Assembly: GCA_964417785.1 (NCBI GenBank)
Contig: CAYQJO010000222.1
Location: forward strand, 1 to 7,090
Origin: DAOTUL01 sp034437435
GTDB taxonomy: Bacteria; Chloroflexota; Anaerolineae; Aggregatilineales; Phototrophicaceae
DNA length: 7,090 bases
Reading direction: 5' to 3'
Notes under the pieces: generated by a model
Seen by the model: the letters and a program-made list of their open reading frames with translations, nothing else
Database searches by the model: none
What the model was told of the DNA's origin: nothing
Program-made: the position numbers and the translations under genes
Shown here: positions 1-6,061 of the stretch, piece by piece
How the letters are laid out: each line of letters opens with the position of its first letter
How positions within the stretch are numbered: position 1 is the stretch's first letter

Positions 1-10
1 TATCGTTCAT

Positions 11-38
11 GCGCGTAGTCTACCTCATTTTGAGGCGC
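11..38. repeat. Cluster of small inverted repeats in the leader downstream of the predicted promoter
   Basis: CCTCA (23-27), TTT, TGAGG (31-35) form a perfect 5-bp inverted repeat with a 3-base loop. GTAG-T-CTAC (15-23) abuts it and shares one base, and GCGC stands on both sides (11-14 and 35-38). In minus-strand RNA this could fold about 75-100 nt after the predicted start site. No T-run follows, so it does not look like an intrinsic terminator; an operator or leader hairpin is possible. Confidence 0.35.
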
Positions 39-118
39 TCTGTGCGTAACGTCAGGTAGTAATAGAAGAAGCGGTTGTTCGGCACGCAGACACCCTTTTG
101 GTTTCAATTCTGGCGCAA

Positions 119-147
119 AGCATACACAGGATTGTCAGGCGTGTCAA
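119..147 (-). promoter_or_regulatory. Predicted sigma70-type promoter downstream of trpA
   Basis: Minus-strand TTGACA (147-142, a perfect -35 consensus), a 17-nt spacer (141-125, the optimal length) and TATGCT (124-119, matching TATAAT at four of six positions including the first two and last). Transcription would begin near 113-111 and run off the left edge, starting 60 bases after the trpA stop. It lies in the only non-coding stretch (1-206). Its target gene is outside the window. The call rests on motif match only. Confidence 0.5.
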
Positions 148-206
148 CCTATCGGCGGCAATTCACTCCCCTTCGTGCAGTTCGTTCAATTTCTTTGTGC
201 AGATTG

Positions 207-989
207 TCATGCATACCGCAGGCGGTGCGCCAGTGTACGCACCGACTCAACACTCTCTCTACCCGCCCGTACCAACGCACTCCCGACGATAAACCCATCC
301 ACCAGCGCCGTGAGCGTCCGAGCATGTTCCGGCGTGCTGATGCCAAAACCCAGAACCAATGGTGAATCCGTTTCCGCCCGCACACGAGCGATGAAATCCG
401 CCAGATCAGAGGGCAAATCCTTGCGCTCTCCGGTGATTCCGGTCAGCGATACCACGTATATAAAGCCGGTCGCCTGCCCCGCCACCAGTTGTATCCGCGT
501 CCGGCTGCTGGTCGGTGCCAGGAAGAACACCAGCGCCATATGTTCCCGTTGGCACGAATCGGCTAACAATGACGCCTCTTCCGGCGGCAAATCCGGGATG
601 ATGAAGCCGTTGGCTCCCGCCGCCTTCGCATCGCGCACGAAGGCGTCGATCCCGTAGTTGATGATCGGATTGAGATAGCTGAACATGAGCATGGGCTGGT
701 CCACACCGCGTTCGCGCAGTTCGCGCACGGCCTGTAGCGCATGGTTGACGGTGGTCCCGTTTTCCAGCGCGACCTGGGTGGCGGCCTGAATCGTCGGACC
801 ATCAGCCAGCGGATCGCTAAAGGGAATGCCGATCTCAAACCCGTCCACACCAACCTGAGCCATCTGGTAAATAGCTTCGACTGACTCTGCGTAAGTCGGA
901 TAACCGACCGGGAAATAGGGCAAAAAGGCCGGTCGTTGTTCTTCGCGGGACCGGGCAAACATCGCCTCGATTGCTTTCAATGGTGTCAT
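207..989 (-). CDS. trpA: Tryptophan synthase alpha chain TrpA
   Basis: Cleaves indole-3-glycerol phosphate to indole and glyceraldehyde 3-phosphate and passes indole to TrpB; a cytoplasmic TIM barrel of 260 residues, normal length. The catalytic pair is Glu52 (GFEIGIP, 50-56) and Asp63, inside the family signature PFSDPLADGPTIQ (56-68). Other motifs are FSYLNPI (103-109), PDLPPEE (132-138), GFIYVVSLTGITG (175-187) and the phosphate-binding GFGIS (214-218) and VGSALV (235-240). The N-terminal loop reads PYFPVGYPT, a variant of the common T-A-G-D-P. The start is an ATG overlapping the phosphatase stop by 4 nt, supported by AGGA 6 nt upstream. Although its partner gene trpB lies upstream in the same direction, three unrelated genes separate the two. 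After its TGA I see no hairpin with a T-run, so no intrinsic terminator is called. Confidence 0.97.
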   Translation of the reverse strand: MTPLKAIEAMFARSREEQRPAFLPYFPVGYPTYAESVEAIYQMAQVGVDGFEIGIPFSDPLADGPTIQAATQVALENGTTVNHALQAVRELRERGVDQPMLMFSYLNPIINYGIDAFVRDAKAAGANGFIIPDLPPEEASLLADSCQREHMALVFFLAPTSSRTRIQLVAGQATGFIYVVSLTGITGERKDLPSDLADFIARVRAETDSPLVLGFGISTPEHARTLTALVDGFIVGSALVRAGRESVESVRTLAHRLRYA

Positions 990-1507
990 GACCTGTCCTG
1001 TTTAAGTCTCAGAATTTCTACCGCTACAAATTCGTCTTCATCATACGTCAGCCGCACCCCTTCGCAGTAGTCACAGGCTTCACCCCACGCTTCGTGGTCT
1101 TCCCAGGGGATACACGACACCGCCCCGATCTCAATCACACCGCTATGCGTGATAACCAGAGTCGAGCCGCCATCCGGGATAGCGCGTGCCGCCGACGACC
1201 ACAGCTTGCGCTGGACCTGCCCCAGCCGCATCAGAGCTTCGCTTTGTTCGATCATCCGCGCCAGCGTTTTGAAACTGGCATCCCACATGATCGTCTCACC
1301 GACAGTATTGAGTTCCTCGAACTTTTCATGCACGGCGAATCCCATCGCAATCGCCGTCTGGATCGCACGCGGATAGGTACTGGTGATGATCAGATTGAAC
1401 GGCCCAATGTGCGCTCCGACGTGTCGCGCCAGATTGACCCCATCTTGGGACAAATCCTGGCCCTGCCGCCCACGCATCGCATGCCGTCGTACTTCAACAT
1501 AACGCAT
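986..1507 (-). CDS. Histidine phosphatase superfamily protein (phosphoglycerate-mutase-like)
   Basis: A 173-residue cytoplasmic protein of the histidine phosphatase (branch 1) superfamily, close to the minimal size for the fold and similar in size to SixA-type proteins. The catalytic RH pair is Arg8-His9 in VRRHAMRGR (6-14), with RHA in place of the commoner RHG. It is followed by DLSQDGVNLA (18-27), matching the usual L-T/S-x-x-G-x-x-Q/A pattern. The second phosphate-binding arginine is Arg47 in STYPRAIQTA (43-52), a probable acid lies in the EELN region (64-67), and the second catalytic histidine is His121 in VITHSG (118-123). The core thus looks active. The substrate (sugar phosphate, phosphoprotein or nucleotide) cannot be read from the sequence. 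It starts at ATG overlapping the preceding stop by 1 nt, with only weak purine enrichment upstream, and its TGA overlaps the trpA ATG by 4 nt. Confidence 0.85.
   Translation of the reverse strand: MRYVEVRRHAMRGRQGQDLSQDGVNLARHVGAHIGPFNLIITSTYPRAIQTAIAMGFAVHEKFEELNTVGETIMWDASFKTLARMIEQSEALMRLGQVQRKLWSSAARAIPDGGSTLVITHSGVIEIGAVSCIPWEDHEAWGEACDYCEGVRLTYDEDEFVAVEILRLKQDRS
996..999 (-). promoter_or_regulatory. Shine-Dalgarno sequence of trpA
   Basis: AGGA on the minus strand, 6 nt before the trpA ATG and inside the last codons of the phosphatase gene; a second AGGT lies closer. Together with the ATGA overlap this suggests trpA is translated both by reinitiation and by direct entry. Confidence 0.5.
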
Positions 1508-2271
1508 CAGGCCAACTCTTTTCTCAATGCCTGTAAGCCGGACTGCATCATCTGTTGAGCGACCTCGACTCGCATCGCCCAGTTGGCCGCGTCGGCATCA
1601 TACGCTGCTGCCGCCGCCCGTTGTGTCGCCGGGTCCGCCGCCGTATCCCGGTAGCGGTCGGCTGTTTCCCAATCCAGGCCATCGACCCGGATGTCCTGAA
1701 TAGCAAAACCAGCGCGGTGCAGCAGCACCACCCACTCCGTATCGGTCCCCAGGCCGAAACCGGGTACGGCGTGTGTCACCAGATATTCGACCGCCGCCCG
1801 GCTGAACGCCTTCGACCCGGCGCTGAAATCAAGCTCCTGGCCGATGATATGCGAGAAAACCTCGTTGACGATTCGTTCCGTGTCGATCAATGCACGCGGA
1901 TGGGTGCTGTAAGCTGCCGCCGTGCGCCCGATGACCAGACATTCGGCTATTGCCAGTCGCGCCACTATCCGGCGGAGTTCGTCCGGGCGTGTCTCCGCCC
2001 AACGTACCAGCCGATCCGTATCGACATAATGGAACGTGTCCGCCGGTGTCGCCAGCGCATGTTTCAAACACAGGTAGCGCCCTTCCGGCCAGTGATCGAC
2101 CACCACATAGCGCAGCGGCAAATCGTCGAGCGCATCCAGAATCTCCGCTTCAGTCCAGGGTGGCAGAATGAACAACCAATCATCATAGAGCGATTCCAGC
2201 AGCGGGAAACAACGCTGCAAGCGGTTCAATTCGCCACGCGGGTCCCAGGTCGCCGCCAACATCAGGCTCAT
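1507..2271 (-). CDS. GT-A-fold glycosyltransferase-like protein (tentative)
   Basis: A 254-residue soluble protein with no signal peptide or membrane segment. I do not recognise a named family with certainty. Features resembling small GT-A (GT2-like) transferases are: an N-terminal strand-rich part beginning LAATWDPRGEL (5-15), FHYVDTDRLVRW (80-91) with a DTD motif like the metal/nucleotide-sugar DxD, CLVIGRT (111-117), an acceptor-side segment FSAGSKAFSRAAVEYL (149-164), and GFGLGTDTEWVVLLHRAGFAIQDIRVD (171-197), comparable to the catalytic acidic region of such enzymes. The C-terminus (about 205-254) is alanine-rich and probably helical. The start overlaps the hydrolase stop (ATGA); AAGG lies 7 nt upstream at 2282-2279. 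An internal ATG at codon 4 is an alternative. It ends by a 1-nt overlap with the phosphatase (TGATG). Substrate and pathway are unknown; a nucleotide-sugar substrate is inference. Confidence 0.6.
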   Translation of the reverse strand: MSLMLAATWDPRGELNRLQRCFPLLESLYDDWLFILPPWTEAEILDALDDLPLRYVVVDHWPEGRYLCLKHALATPADTFHYVDTDRLVRWAETRPDELRRIVARLAIAECLVIGRTAAAYSTHPRALIDTERIVNEVFSHIIGQELDFSAGSKAFSRAAVEYLVTHAVPGFGLGTDTEWVVLLHRAGFAIQDIRVDGLDWETADRYRDTAADPATQRAAAAAYDADAANWAMRVEVAQQMMQSGLQALRKELA

Positions 2272-3350
2272 TGATTTACCTTGTCCACCACATTCTGGAT
2301 GGCAACAGTCACCAGCACCGGATTATCGACCTGGATAAAGTGTTTGCCGCTTTCGGATACCACCCACTCGCCATCGCTTGAAAGCTCGACCAGGGCTTGC
2401 TGCGCATCACGATGAGCGTCTTCATCGGGCCATGCACCCTCCGGGCGATTGATGGCCGACAGCACCACCAGCGGTCGATCCCCAAGTTCGCCAACCTGAC
2501 GCATCTGGTCCGCCGATTCACTCAAAAAAGTATACTCGCCGTGCAGCGTCCGCCAGTAATCGGCCTTGTAGGTGCCTGCGCGGAAAACTTCAGCCTGTGG
2601 ATCGGGCAGCGCGGCACCTTGCAGCAGTCGCTCATCGTAATGCCATACCAGATCAGCCAGCCGCACCGTTCCAATTGGCGCAACCAGTCCGGCGACCTGC
2701 ATGGCATCCAGCCGCCACGCCAGATCAGCCACTAACCCATCGAACTGATCGGCGGTGTAGCTGTCCAGCAGCACCATGCCTGCGACATCATCGGAGAAGT
2801 TATGCGTATAGAGGCGAGCCGCCGGTCCCATCAACCCATGACCGACCAGCACAAACGGGCCTTCTTCCCCGGCGTTGCGCAGCAGCAGATGCAATTCCAG
2901 CGCAATTTCGCCCAATGTACGCGGTTCGGGTCCGGCCTCGCTCCATCCATAACCAGCACGGTCATAGCTGCATACACGGGTGAACTCGCTCACACGCGCC
3001 TGCACCAGGGTCCAATGGATCGACCAGCCGCCTATGTCTGAGTCGAGCAGCACCGTCGGACTACCCTCACCGGTGCAGTAAATATGCATCAGATTGCCAT
3101 TCACATCCACCAGACGCCCCGGCACAACGTAGTTTTCATCCCGGCTCTGGAACACCTGCAACACCATGCCAACGACCAGCGGCAGCAGCACAATCACGAC
3201 CAGGAGCAGAATCAGATTAACCAGACACCCGAAGCAGCCCCCGATGCGATTCCGGCGGCGCTTGCGCCGGCGTTTCCCTTTCTTCGCCGGATCGGGGACC
3301 AGTCTGCCGGTCCGGGCATCGTAAATCTGATCGTCTGGGTCGTTTGACAT
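2268..3350 (-). CDS. Membrane-anchored alpha/beta-hydrolase-fold protein, probable loss of nucleophile
   Basis: A 360-residue protein of unknown role. Residues 1-35 are polar and end in a dense basic run (KKGKRRRKRRRNR, 23-35). A hydrophobic segment follows at about 40-66 (with Cys39 and Cys42 at its start), predicting an N-in signal anchor with the large domain outside the cytoplasm. The rest follows the alpha/beta-hydrolase pattern: GRLVDVNGNLMHIYCTGEG near 78-96, SYDRAGYGWSEAGP (128-141), LVGHGLMGPAARLY (168-181), GMVLLDS (191-197) and a C-terminal SGKHFIQVDNP (334-344) carrying the expected histidine, His337. The nucleophile elbow should read G-x-S-x-G but is G-H-G-L-M-G, with Gly172 (codon GGG, 2837-2835) in place of serine. 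The loop normally resembling L-x-x-G-x-G-G reads LLDSDIGG. A conventional serine esterase is therefore doubtful; a binding or scaffold role, or different chemistry, is possible. It overlaps the next gene by ATGA. Confidence 0.8.
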   Translation of the reverse strand: MSNDPDDQIYDARTGRLVPDPAKKGKRRRKRRRNRIGGCFGCLVNLILLLVVIVLLPLVVGMVLQVFQSRDENYVVPGRLVDVNGNLMHIYCTGEGSPTVLLDSDIGGWSIHWTLVQARVSEFTRVCSYDRAGYGWSEAGPEPRTLGEIALELHLLLRNAGEEGPFVLVGHGLMGPAARLYTHNFSDDVAGMVLLDSYTADQFDGLVADLAWRLDAMQVAGLVAPIGTVRLADLVWHYDERLLQGAALPDPQAEVFRAGTYKADYWRTLHGEYTFLSESADQMRQVGELGDRPLVVLSAINRPEGAWPDEDAHRDAQQALVELSSDGEWVVSESGKHFIQVDNPVLVTVAIQNVVDKVNQ

Positions 3351-3357
3351 CGTACTG

Positions 3358-3363
3358 TCTCCT
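3358..3363 (-). promoter_or_regulatory. Shine-Dalgarno sequence of the hydrolase-like gene
   Basis: AGGAGA on the minus strand, inside the 14-nt gap after the trpB stop and 7 nt before the ATG at 3350. It is the strongest ribosome binding site in the window and fixes this start. It implies that the first gene of the inserted trio is translated independently instead of relying on trpB coupling. Confidence 0.75.
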
Positions 3364-3364
3364 G

Positions 3365-4579
3365 CTATAGACCGAGTGCCTGGATCACCGTATCCAGGTC
3401 TTTATCACCACGTCCGGAGAGGTTGACCAGTATCACACTGTCCTCCGGCATGGTGGGCGCACGTTTCATCACCTCGGCGACGGCATGGGCGCTCTCCAAT
3501 GCCGGGATAATGCCTTCGGTCTCGCTGAGAACCTGAAAGGCTTCCAGGGTCTCCTCGTCGGTCGCCATCGTGTAGAAAGCACGTTCATTCTGGCGCAGGA
3601 AGGCGTGTTCTGGCCCAACCGAGGCATAGTCCAACCCGGCGGAGATGCTGTGTGTGTTCATGATCTGGCCGTCACTGCTTTGCATCACGAACGAACGTGT
3701 CCCGTGCAGCACACCGGGGCGGCTGATGCTCAGATCGGCAAACCGGGCCGCATGTTCACCGCTAGCAATACCGTGACCACCAGCCTCCACACCGATCAAA
3801 TCGACCTGCTCGTCATCGCGGAAAGCGTGAAACAGACCGATGGCATTGCTGCCGCCGCCGACGCAAGCGATACACACATCCGGTAGACGCCCGACCTGAT
3901 CGAGCATTTGCTGGCGAGCTTCCACACCGATCACACTCTGGAAATCGCGTACCATCATCGGGTATGGGTGCGGCCCCAATGCCGATCCCAGCAAATAAAA
4001 CGTGTCACGGACATTCGTCACCCAGTCGCGGATGGCCTCGTTGATGGCGTCCTTGAGCGTCTTGCTACCGCTTTCAACCGGAATCACCTCAGAGCCGAGC
4101 AGCTTCATGCGGAAAACATTGGGCTGCTGCCGCTGGATGTCTACACTGCCCATGTAGACATGACAATCCAGACCGAGCAGCGCCGCCGCCGTCGCCGATG
4201 CCACCCCATGCTGACCGGCTCCGGTCTCCGCGATGACACGCTGCTTGCCCATACGCCGCGCCAGCAGCGCCTGCCCCAGCGCATTATTGATTTTGTGTGC
4301 GCCGGTGTGGGCCAGGTCTTCACGCTTGAGGTAGATCTGCGCACCGCCGAGGCGCTCGCTCAAGCGGCGGGCATAGGACACCGGCGTGGGTCGCCCGGTA
4401 TAGGTCGCCTGAAGATAGGCCAGTTCTTCCTGGAAGGCGGTATCTTGCATGGCTTCGTGATAAGCCGCCGTCAATTCATCCAGCGCCGGAATCAGTGTCT
4501 CCGGCACAAAACGCCCGCCGAACTCACCGAAGTAACCGCGCTCATCGGGAACCGGGGTTGTATTCGTCTCGATATACAT
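3365..4579 (-). CDS. trpB: Tryptophan synthase beta chain TrpB
   Basis: PLP enzyme that condenses indole with L-serine to make L-tryptophan, normally as an alpha2-beta2 complex with TrpA that channels indole; cytoplasmic. Counted from the ATG at 4579 it has 404 residues, typical of the main (TrpB1) type. An in-frame GTG one codon upstream is the alternative start; the ribosome binding site spacing favours ATG. Motifs (ATG numbering): the N-terminal block GYFGEFGGRFVPETL (about 15-29); the PLP lysine in HKINN (Lys96); the catalytic glutamate in ETGAGQHG (Glu118); phosphate-binding GGGSNA (241-246); GLDY with the conserved aspartate near 317, followed by VGPEH; and the C-terminal LSGRGDKD (387-394), whose serine contacts the pyridine nitrogen. 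Nothing is missing. Unusually, the next gene is not trpA, which lies about 2.4 kb further along. Confidence 0.97.
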   Translation of the reverse strand: MYIETNTTPVPDERGYFGEFGGRFVPETLIPALDELTAAYHEAMQDTAFQEELAYLQATYTGRPTPVSYARRLSERLGGAQIYLKREDLAHTGAHKINNALGQALLARRMGKQRVIAETGAGQHGVASATAAALLGLDCHVYMGSVDIQRQQPNVFRMKLLGSEVIPVESGSKTLKDAINEAIRDWVTNVRDTFYLLGSALGPHPYPMMVRDFQSVIGVEARQQMLDQVGRLPDVCIACVGGGSNAIGLFHAFRDDEQVDLIGVEAGGHGIASGEHAARFADLSISRPGVLHGTRSFVMQSSDGQIMNTHSISAGLDYASVGPEHAFLRQNERAFYTMATDEETLEAFQVLSETEGIIPALESAHAVAEVMKRAPTMPEDSVILVNLSGRGDKDLDTVIQALGL

Positions 4580-4585
4580 CACATA

Positions 4586-4592
4586 TCCTTTT
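4586..4592 (-). promoter_or_regulatory. Shine-Dalgarno sequence of trpB
   Basis: AAAAGGA on the minus strand, in the 15-nt gap between the trpF stop and trpB. It lies 6 nt from the ATG at 4579 but only 3 nt from an in-frame GTG at 4582, which favours ATG as the trpB start. A third candidate ATG at 4584 is in another frame. Confidence 0.7.
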
Positions 4593-4594
4593 GC

Positions 4595-5251
4595 TTACGA
4601 CAAAACTGCGTCAATCAGTGCTTTAATCTTACCGTGATCTTTCACACCGGGTGTACCGGATTCGACACCGCTGGCGACATCCACACCCCAGGGGGCAATC
4701 GTCGCCACTCGTTCGGCCACATTGTCCGGATTCAAGCCGCCCGCCAGCATCAAACGCGGCACCGCCGCCTTGACCGCCAGCGCCACATCCTCCGACGTCT
4801 GTTCACCGGTGCCACCGCGCAAACTTGGATGGTAGGCATCCAGTACCAACGATGGCAAACGCTCGTCTGTCGGGAAGTGGGGTTGGTAGTATTTCACATC
4901 GTCCAACGCCATCATCTTGTTCATCGGCTGGATGGCTTTGAACCCCATGCTGCGCAGTTCCTTGAGCATCACATCGGACTCATCGCCGCTTAGCTGCGCC
5001 GCATCCAGACCGACCTGCCCCAGAATGGCAGAGATGTTGCCCACCACCTCGTTGACGAACACCCCTACCAGCAGCGGGGTCTTTGCTCCCAACTCCTGCC
5101 GCAGACGGTCGCACAAAACAGCGGCACTGGCCGGGTCAATATAACGAGGACTCGATCTGTAGAAATTCAGGCCCAGCAAATCCGCGCCACATTCGGCGGA
5201 ATAGCGGGCATCTTCCAGGCGGGTTATGCCACAAATCTTTGTTGTCGTCAT
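4595..5251 (-). CDS. trpF: Phosphoribosylanthranilate isomerase TrpF
   Basis: Amadori isomerisation of phosphoribosylanthranilate to the ribulose derivative used by TrpC; a cytoplasmic TIM barrel of 218 residues. The frame is open further upstream, but the start chosen is the ATG at 5251, 1 nt after the trpC stop (TGAGATG). It puts KICG at residues 5-8, with the catalytic general-base cysteine at position 7 as in characterised family members; the upstream 50 codons look like non-family sequence overlapping trpC. The substrate arginine is Arg36 (SSPRY, 33-37) and the catalytic aspartate is Asp138 in LVLDAY, followed by GGTGE (146-150). Phosphate-binding elements are LAGGLNPDNV (169-178) and DVASGVE (191-197). 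One oddity is that the usual QLHG motif reads QLSG (86-89), so serine replaces a commonly conserved histidine. The stop is TAA. Confidence 0.94.
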   Translation of the reverse strand: MTTTKICGITRLEDARYSAECGADLLGLNFYRSSPRYIDPASAAVLCDRLRQELGAKTPLLVGVFVNEVVGNISAILGQVGLDAAQLSGDESDVMLKELRSMGFKAIQPMNKMMALDDVKYYQPHFPTDERLPSLVLDAYHPSLRGGTGEQTSEDVALAVKAAVPRLMLAGGLNPDNVAERVATIAPWGVDVASGVESGTPGVKDHGKIKALIDAVLS

Positions 5252-5252
5252 C

Positions 5253-6059
5253 TCACAATGCCTGATCTTTACGCTGGTTGCTGAAGGCACGCACCGTCTG
5301 CGACAGATTGTCACCGGCTTTGACCAGCGTTTCACCGACCAACACAGCATGTGCACCCAACTGCCCCATATGATACACATCTTCGGCACAGCGGATACCA
5401 CTCTCTGCGACCAGTGTCACCGAGTCCGGCACGATACCAGCCAACCGACCGGTGGTTGCCAGATCGACTTCAAACGTTTTGAGATTGCGGTTGTTGATCC
5501 CAACCAGTTGCGCCCTGAGTTTCAGCGCCCGTTCCATCTCGGCTTCGGTATGGACTTCAACCAGCGCCATCATACCCAGTTCGCGCACCAGCGCATACAG
5601 ATCGGCTATCTGCGCATCTTCCAGCGCAGCCACAATCAACAACACCGCATCAGCGCCGATGGACCGCGCCTCGTACACCTGATATGGATCGATCACAAAG
5701 TCCTTACGCAGGACCGGCACATCTACTGCCTGCCGCACTGCCGTCAGATAATCTGGATGCCCCTGGAAAAAGCGAATATCCGTCAGCACAGAGATGGCCG
5801 CCGCGCCATTCTGAGCATAAGTCGCCGCCAGAGTCACCGGGTCGAAGTCCGCGATCAACACCCCTTTGCTCGGCGACGCCTTCTTGGCCTCAGCGATTAA
5901 CGCGACCGTCTCCCGCCGCAGCGCCACCAGAAAATCACGGGCCGGTGGCGCGGTTTCGGCTGACTCGCGCACAGCAGCCAGCGGGACAGCCGCCGTCGCA
6001 ATTTCCTCGGTTTTGTGTGCCAGGATTGTATCCAGAACGGTATCGGTCTTGACGAACAT
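5253..6059 (-). CDS. trpC: Indole-3-glycerol phosphate synthase TrpC
   Basis: Closes the indole ring by decarboxylating and cyclising 1-(2-carboxyphenylamino)-1-deoxyribulose 5-phosphate to indole-3-glycerol phosphate; a cytoplasmic TIM barrel. The 268-residue length is that of the monofunctional enzyme. Active-site residues, matched from family knowledge, are present: Glu57 and Lys59 in IAEAKKASPSKG (55-66), the general-acid Lys119 in VLRKDF (116-121), the general-base Glu168 in LVEVH (166-170), Asn189 and Arg191 in INNRNL (188-193), and Glu219-Ser220 in AESGI (218-222). Phosphate-binding VGET is at 241-244. The gene starts with ATG 2 nt after the trpD stop (TAGTCATG). I see no strong Shine-Dalgarno sequence, so translation probably depends on ribosomes leaving trpD. 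It ends with TGA 1 nt before trpF. Confidence 0.96.
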   Translation of the reverse strand: MFVKTDTVLDTILAHKTEEIATAAVPLAAVRESAETAPPARDFLVALRRETVALIAEAKKASPSKGVLIADFDPVTLAATYAQNGAAAISVLTDIRFFQGHPDYLTAVRQAVDVPVLRKDFVIDPYQVYEARSIGADAVLLIVAALEDAQIADLYALVRELGMMALVEVHTEAEMERALKLRAQLVGINNRNLKTFEVDLATTGRLAGIVPDSVTLVAESGIRCAEDVYHMGQLGAHAVLVGETLVKAGDNLSQTVRAFSNQRKDQAL

Positions 6060-6061
6060 GA

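Noticed and set aside
148..206. Intrinsic terminator for the trp operon
   Set aside because: Only weak self-complementarity (repeated CTGCAC, a direct and not an inverted repeat) and no T-run were found.
163..210. 15-codon frame starting with an ATGA overlap on the trpA stop, and a 21-codon alternative from 214 to 149
   Set aside because: Both are very short with no recognisable sequence. The overlaps are easily explained by chance at the end of trpA.
75..365. Plus-strand open frame (96 codons) spanning the non-coding stretch and the end of trpA
   Set aside because: Most of it lies antisense to trpA. The composition is shadow-like and I see no ribosome binding site or domain.
1555..2274. 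Plus-strand open frame (239 codons) opposite the glycosyltransferase-like gene
   Set aside because: It is Arg/Pro/Gln-rich with no motif. The minus-strand frame has GT-like motifs and stop/start overlaps with both neighbours, so it is the real gene.
3908..4993. Long plus-strand open frame (361 codons) opposite trpB and trpF
   Set aside because: It lies antisense to two genes with complete catalytic motifs and has a composition typical of a reverse-frame shadow (rich in Arg, His and Gln) with no recognisable domain.
5252..5401. A 50-codon upstream extension of trpF
   Set aside because: It would overlap the trpC 3' end and displace the KICG motif from its normal N-terminal position. The ATG at 5251 gives Cys7 as expected.
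5226..5900. Plus-strand open frame (224 codons) opposite trpC
   Set aside because: It is antisense to an unambiguous trpC with all active-site residues, and has no domain signal.
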